Part shown: positions 61,591 through 64,000 of the stretch, piece after piece | Numbering within the stretch: the first letter of the stretch is position 1 | Layout: every line of letters begins with the position of its first letter | NCBI RefSeq assembly: GCF_014641735.1 | Contig: NZ_BMIH01000002.1 | Span: 744,001 to 808,000 of the forward strand | From: Sphingomonas metalli | GTDB taxonomy: Bacteria > Pseudomonadota > Alphaproteobacteria > Sphingomonadales > Sphingomonadaceae | DNA length: 64,000 nucleotides | Reading direction: 5' to 3' | The notes under the pieces: model-generated | What the model was told of the DNA's origin: nothing | The model's input: the letters and a program-made list of their open reading frames with translations, nothing else | The model's database searches: none | Made by a program: the position numbers and the translations under genes

Positions 61591-61684
61591 GTCATGCCGG
61601 ACCGGTTCCGGCATCTACGGGTCCGCACACGACCCGGCTTCTGCTCCCGCGGCGCGGTGGACCCCGGAACGGGTCCGGGGTGTC
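61591..61684 (+). repeat. 94-bp palindromic element, copy 4 (diverged)
   Basis: Runs GTCATGCCGGACCGG to GGTCCGGGGTGTC, 94 bases like the others but with more changes in the right arm. It lies in the 418-base gap (61520-61937) between the response regulator and the DUF485 gene, 42 bases after parS. A solo arm fragment (ATCCCGGCCTTCGCCGGGAT) ends the gap at about 61827-61849. No other feature was found there. Confidence 0.82.
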
Positions 61685-61937
61685 GAGGGGAGCTTGGCAT
61701 GAGGTCCCATACGGGCCGGAAGCCGGACCCCGGAACCATGCAGTCGCCTGATCCGCTGACCCAGAATCGTTGCCCCAGCGCAGGCTGGGGCATTTCGCGG
61801 CTCCTGCCCCGCGCGATCACGGGAAGATCCCGGCCTTCGCCGGGATGACGGAAGGAAGGGGAGCAGTCCCCGCCAAATCCGCTGGCCAAGTCCCCCGCGC
61901 CGCCTATGATCCCCGCGAAATCAAGGGGGAGGACCGG

Positions 61938-62258
61938 ATGGAGCGTCAGGCGGACAGCATCAGGCTTGAGCGGCTGGCCGACGATCCGCGCTATCGCCGG
62001 CTGGTCCGGCGGCGCGGGCGGCTGGGGGCGGTGTTCACCGGGATCATGCTCGTCGCCTATCTCGGCTACATCCTGCTCGTCGCCTTCGACAAGCCGCTGC
62101 TCGCGCGGCCGGTCGCAGGCGGCGCGACATCGGTGGGCATTCCGCTGGGCCTCGGCGTCATCCTGCTCGCCATCCTCCTCACCGGCCTCTACGTCCGCCG
62201 CGCCAATCGCGAGTTCGATGCCGAGGTCGCCGCGATCGTCGCGGAGGAGCGGGCATGA
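61938..62258 (+). CDS. DUF485 membrane protein, ActP partner
   Basis: 106 residues from ATG 61938 (GGGGGAGGA upstream). Two helices: [22 protein letters not shown] and [24 protein letters not shown], with [19 protein letters not shown] before them and [16 protein letters not shown] after. This is the DUF485 (YjcH) family that nearly always precedes the acetate symporter gene and is presumed to be an accessory subunit. It overlaps actP by 4 bp (ATGA). Confidence 0.93.
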   Translation: MERQADSIRLERLADDPRYRRLVRRRGRLGAVFTGIMLVAYLGYILLVAFDKPLLARPVAGGATSVGIPLGLGVILLAILLTGLYVRRANREFDAEVAAIVAEERA

Positions 62259-63874
62259 GCGGCGGCACCGGATGGCCCGCACTCGCGATGTTCGCCGCCT
62301 TCGTGCTGCTGACGCTCGGCATCACCCGCTGGGCGGCCCGGCGCACGCGCACCGCGGCCGATTTCTACGCCGCGGGCGGCGGCATCACCGGCTTCCAGAA
62401 CGGCCTCGCCATTGCCGGCGACTTCATGTCGGCCGCCTCGTTCCTCGGCATCTCGGCGCAGATCTTCGCCGACGGCTATGACGGCCTCATCTATTCGATC
62501 GGCTTCCTCGTCGGCTGGCCGATCGTGCTGTTCCTGATGGCCGAGCGGCTGCGCAACCTGGGCCGCTACACCTTCGCCGATGTCGCCTCCTTCCGCTTCG
62601 CGCAGACGCCGGTGCGCACCCTCGCCGCGATCTCGACGCTGATGGTGGTGCTCTTCTACCTGATCGCGCAGATGGTCGGCGCGGGGCAGCTGATCCGGCT
62701 GCTGTTCGGCCTGCCCTATCCCTATGCCGTGGCGATCGTCGGCGTGATGATGACGCTCTACGTCCTGTTCGGCGGGATGCTCGCGACCACCTGGGTGCAG
62801 ATCGTCAAGGCGGTGCTGCTGCTCGGCGCGGCGAGCTTCATGGCCGCGGCCGTGCTGTGGCGCTTCGGCTTCTCGCCCGAGGCGCTGTTCGCCCGCGCGA
62901 TCGAGGCGAAGACCGCCGCGGCGGCCGCCAAGGGCATGGCCGCCGACCAGGCCGCCGCCGCGGGCCGCGCGATCATGGGGCCGGGCGGGTTCATCAAGGA
63001 TCCCGTCTCCGCCCTGTCGCTGGGCCTGGCGCTGATGTTCGGCACCGCCGGGCTGCCGCATATCCTGATGCGCTTCTTCACCGTGCCCGATGCGCGGGCG
63101 GCGCGCACTTCGGTCCTGTGGGCGACGGGATGGATCGGCTATTTCTACCTCCTCACCTTCGTCATCGGCTTCGGCGCGATCGTGCTGGTGGGGACCGACG
63201 CCTTCTACCTCGATGCGGACGGCGCGCTGCGCGGCGGCGGCAACATGGCGGCGGTGCATCTGGCGCATGCGGTGGGCGGCGACCTGTTCCTCGGCTTCGT
63301 CTCGGCGGTCGCCTTCGCCACCATCCTCGCGGTGGTGGCGGGGCTGACCCTGTCGGGGGCCTCGGCGGTCAGCCACGATCTCTATGCCAGCGTGTGGCGG
63401 CGGGGGCGGAGCGACCAGGCGGCGGAGCTGCGCGTGTCGCGCATCACCGTGCTGGTCCTTGCGATCGTCGCGATCGGGCTCGGCATCCTGTTCGAGAAGC
63501 AGAATGTCGCCTTCATGGTCTCGCTCGCCTTCGCGCTCGCTGCCTCGGCCAATTTCCCGGTGCTGCTCCTGTCGCTGCTCTGGCCGGGCTGCACGACGCG
63601 CGGCGTGGTCGCGGGGGGCGCGGTGGGGCTGGTGCTGGCACTCGGCCTGACCATCCTGTCGCCGGCGATCTGGGTGACGGTGCTGGGCCATGCCGCACCC
63701 GTCTTTCCCTATGGCTCGCCCGCGCTCTTCTCGATGCCGGCGGCGTTCCTGACGATCTGGCTCGTCTCGCGGCTCGACCGGAGCGGCCGGGCGGCGGTGG
63801 ACCGGGCGGGCTATCTCGCCCAGCGGGTGCGGAGCGAGACCGGGATCGGCGCGGCGAAGGCGAGCGACCACTGA
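62255..63874 (+). CDS. actP: Cation/acetate symporter
   Basis: 539 residues, 13-14 helices of the sodium:solute symporter family. [32 protein letters not shown] near the N-terminus, [28 protein letters not shown], the sodium-site [25 protein letters not shown] and [30 protein letters not shown] match ActP. Takes up acetate and other short monocarboxylates. Paired with DUF485 in one operon. Confidence 0.95.
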   Translation: MSGGTGWPALAMFAAFVLLTLGITRWAARRTRTAADFYAAGGGITGFQNGLAIAGDFMSAASFLGISAQIFADGYDGLIYSIGFLVGWPIVLFLMAERLRNLGRYTFADVASFRFAQTPVRTLAAISTLMVVLFYLIAQMVGAGQLIRLLFGLPYPYAVAIVGVMMTLYVLFGGMLATTWVQIVKAVLLLGAASFMAAAVLWRFGFSPEALFARAIEAKTAAAAAKGMAADQAAAAGRAIMGPGGFIKDPVSALSLGLALMFGTAGLPHILMRFFTVPDARAARTSVLWATGWIGYFYLLTFVIGFGAIVLVGTDAFYLDADGALRGGGNMAAVHLAHAVGGDLFLGFVSAVAFATILAVVAGLTLSGASAVSHDLYASVWRRGRSDQAAELRVSRITVLVLAIVAIGLGILFEKQNVAFMVSLAFALAASANFPVLLLSLLWPGCTTRGVVAGGAVGLVLALGLTILSPAIWVTVLGHAAPVFPYGSPALFSMPAAFLTIWLVSRLDRSGRAAVDRAGYLAQRVRSETGIGAAKASDH

Positions 63875-63928
63875 CCGCGAACGGACAGGCTATCTGCGGT
63901 TCAGCTGGACCCCGCTAAGGCGCCCGCG

Positions 63929-64000
63929 ATGCCCGCCCGCCGACTCTTGCCCGCCCCCGTGCTGCGCCTGATCGCGGCCGCGGCGCTCGCCCTGCCCGCC
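63929..64000 (+). CDS. Start of an exported protein, cut by window end
   Basis: Twenty-four codons from ATG 63929 are visible, reading a signal-peptide-like start (MPARRLLPAPVLRLIAAAA, then LALPA). The frame is open to the window edge. It begins 54 bases after actP. The product cannot be named from this fragment. Confidence 0.5.
   Translation, partial: MPARRLLPAPVLRLIAAAALALPA

Noticed and set aside
1..64000. CRISPR array, tRNA/rRNA genes, insertion sequences or prophage
   Set aside because: No regularly spaced direct repeats, tRNA-like T-loops, transposase or phage proteins were recognised on either strand.

Overview
The window is a GC-rich chromosomal segment that reads as a sphingomonad (Alphaproteobacteria, most likely Sphingomonas or a close relative). 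The pointers are two large TonB-dependent receptors sitting in polysaccharide-use loci, a PEPxxWA-CTERM protein, LOV and HWE-kinase signalling, a PduO/twin-TM/GluQRS neighbourhood, and many short palindromic intergenic repeats of the 'GTCATGCCGGAC...' and 'GAGCGAAGTCGAAG' kinds. This placement is inference from gene content; no 16S or tRNA gene was seen.

Layout. 1-5.6 kb: carbohydrate locus 1, with the end of a LacI regulator, a GH144-type glucoamylase-like enzyme overlapping it, and an Oar-type TonB receptor preceded by three tandem LacI-type operators. 5.65-6.97 kb: an AT-rich patch with two small secreted proteins of unknown function. 7-23 kb: mostly housekeeping (hybrid histidine kinase, glutaryl-CoA dehydrogenase, argB, a MerR regulator, a PEP-CTERM phytase-like protein, 3-hydroxybutyryl-CoA dehydrogenase, ergothioneine genes egtB/egtD, cobalamin adenosyltransferase, gluQRS, HNH nuclease, SDR). 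23.6-41.1 kb: ppc, a protein with three TonB-C-like modules, the stringent-response enzyme Rel, an M48 protease, envelope glycosylation genes (GT2, methyltransferase, GtrA, a GT-C-like membrane protein), yggT-yggU-folD-marC, a nucleoside transporter, a queuosine-precursor transporter and a GNAT enzyme.

41.2-56.5 kb: carbohydrate locus 2. It holds a large GH9 enzyme, an SGNH hydrolase, a TonB receptor with a clear terminator, and, divergent from the receptor, a tightly overlapping five-gene operon of three flavin-dependent halogenase paralogs, a second GH9 and a Tat-exported GH1 beta-glucosidase. The middle halogenase lacks the catalytic lysine. Near-identical 14-bp LacI-type operators sit before the first GH9 and in the receptor/halogenase divergent promoter, tying the locus into one regulon.

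56.5-61.5 kb: a blue-light module, with a BLUF protein facing a LOV protein, which overlaps a CheB-CheR-PAS-HWE composite kinase, which overlaps a single-domain response regulator. At 61,534-61,549 lies a perfect 16-bp parS site (ParB-binding), suggesting the window is in the origin-proximal part of the chromosome. 61.9-63.9 kb: DUF485 + actP acetate symporter, then the start of a secreted protein running off the end.

Four copies of a 94-bp palindromic element (one inverted) and related 95-96-bp elements fill many of the intergenic gaps; they are the main repeats seen. No tRNA, rRNA, CRISPR array, insertion sequence or prophage was recognised.
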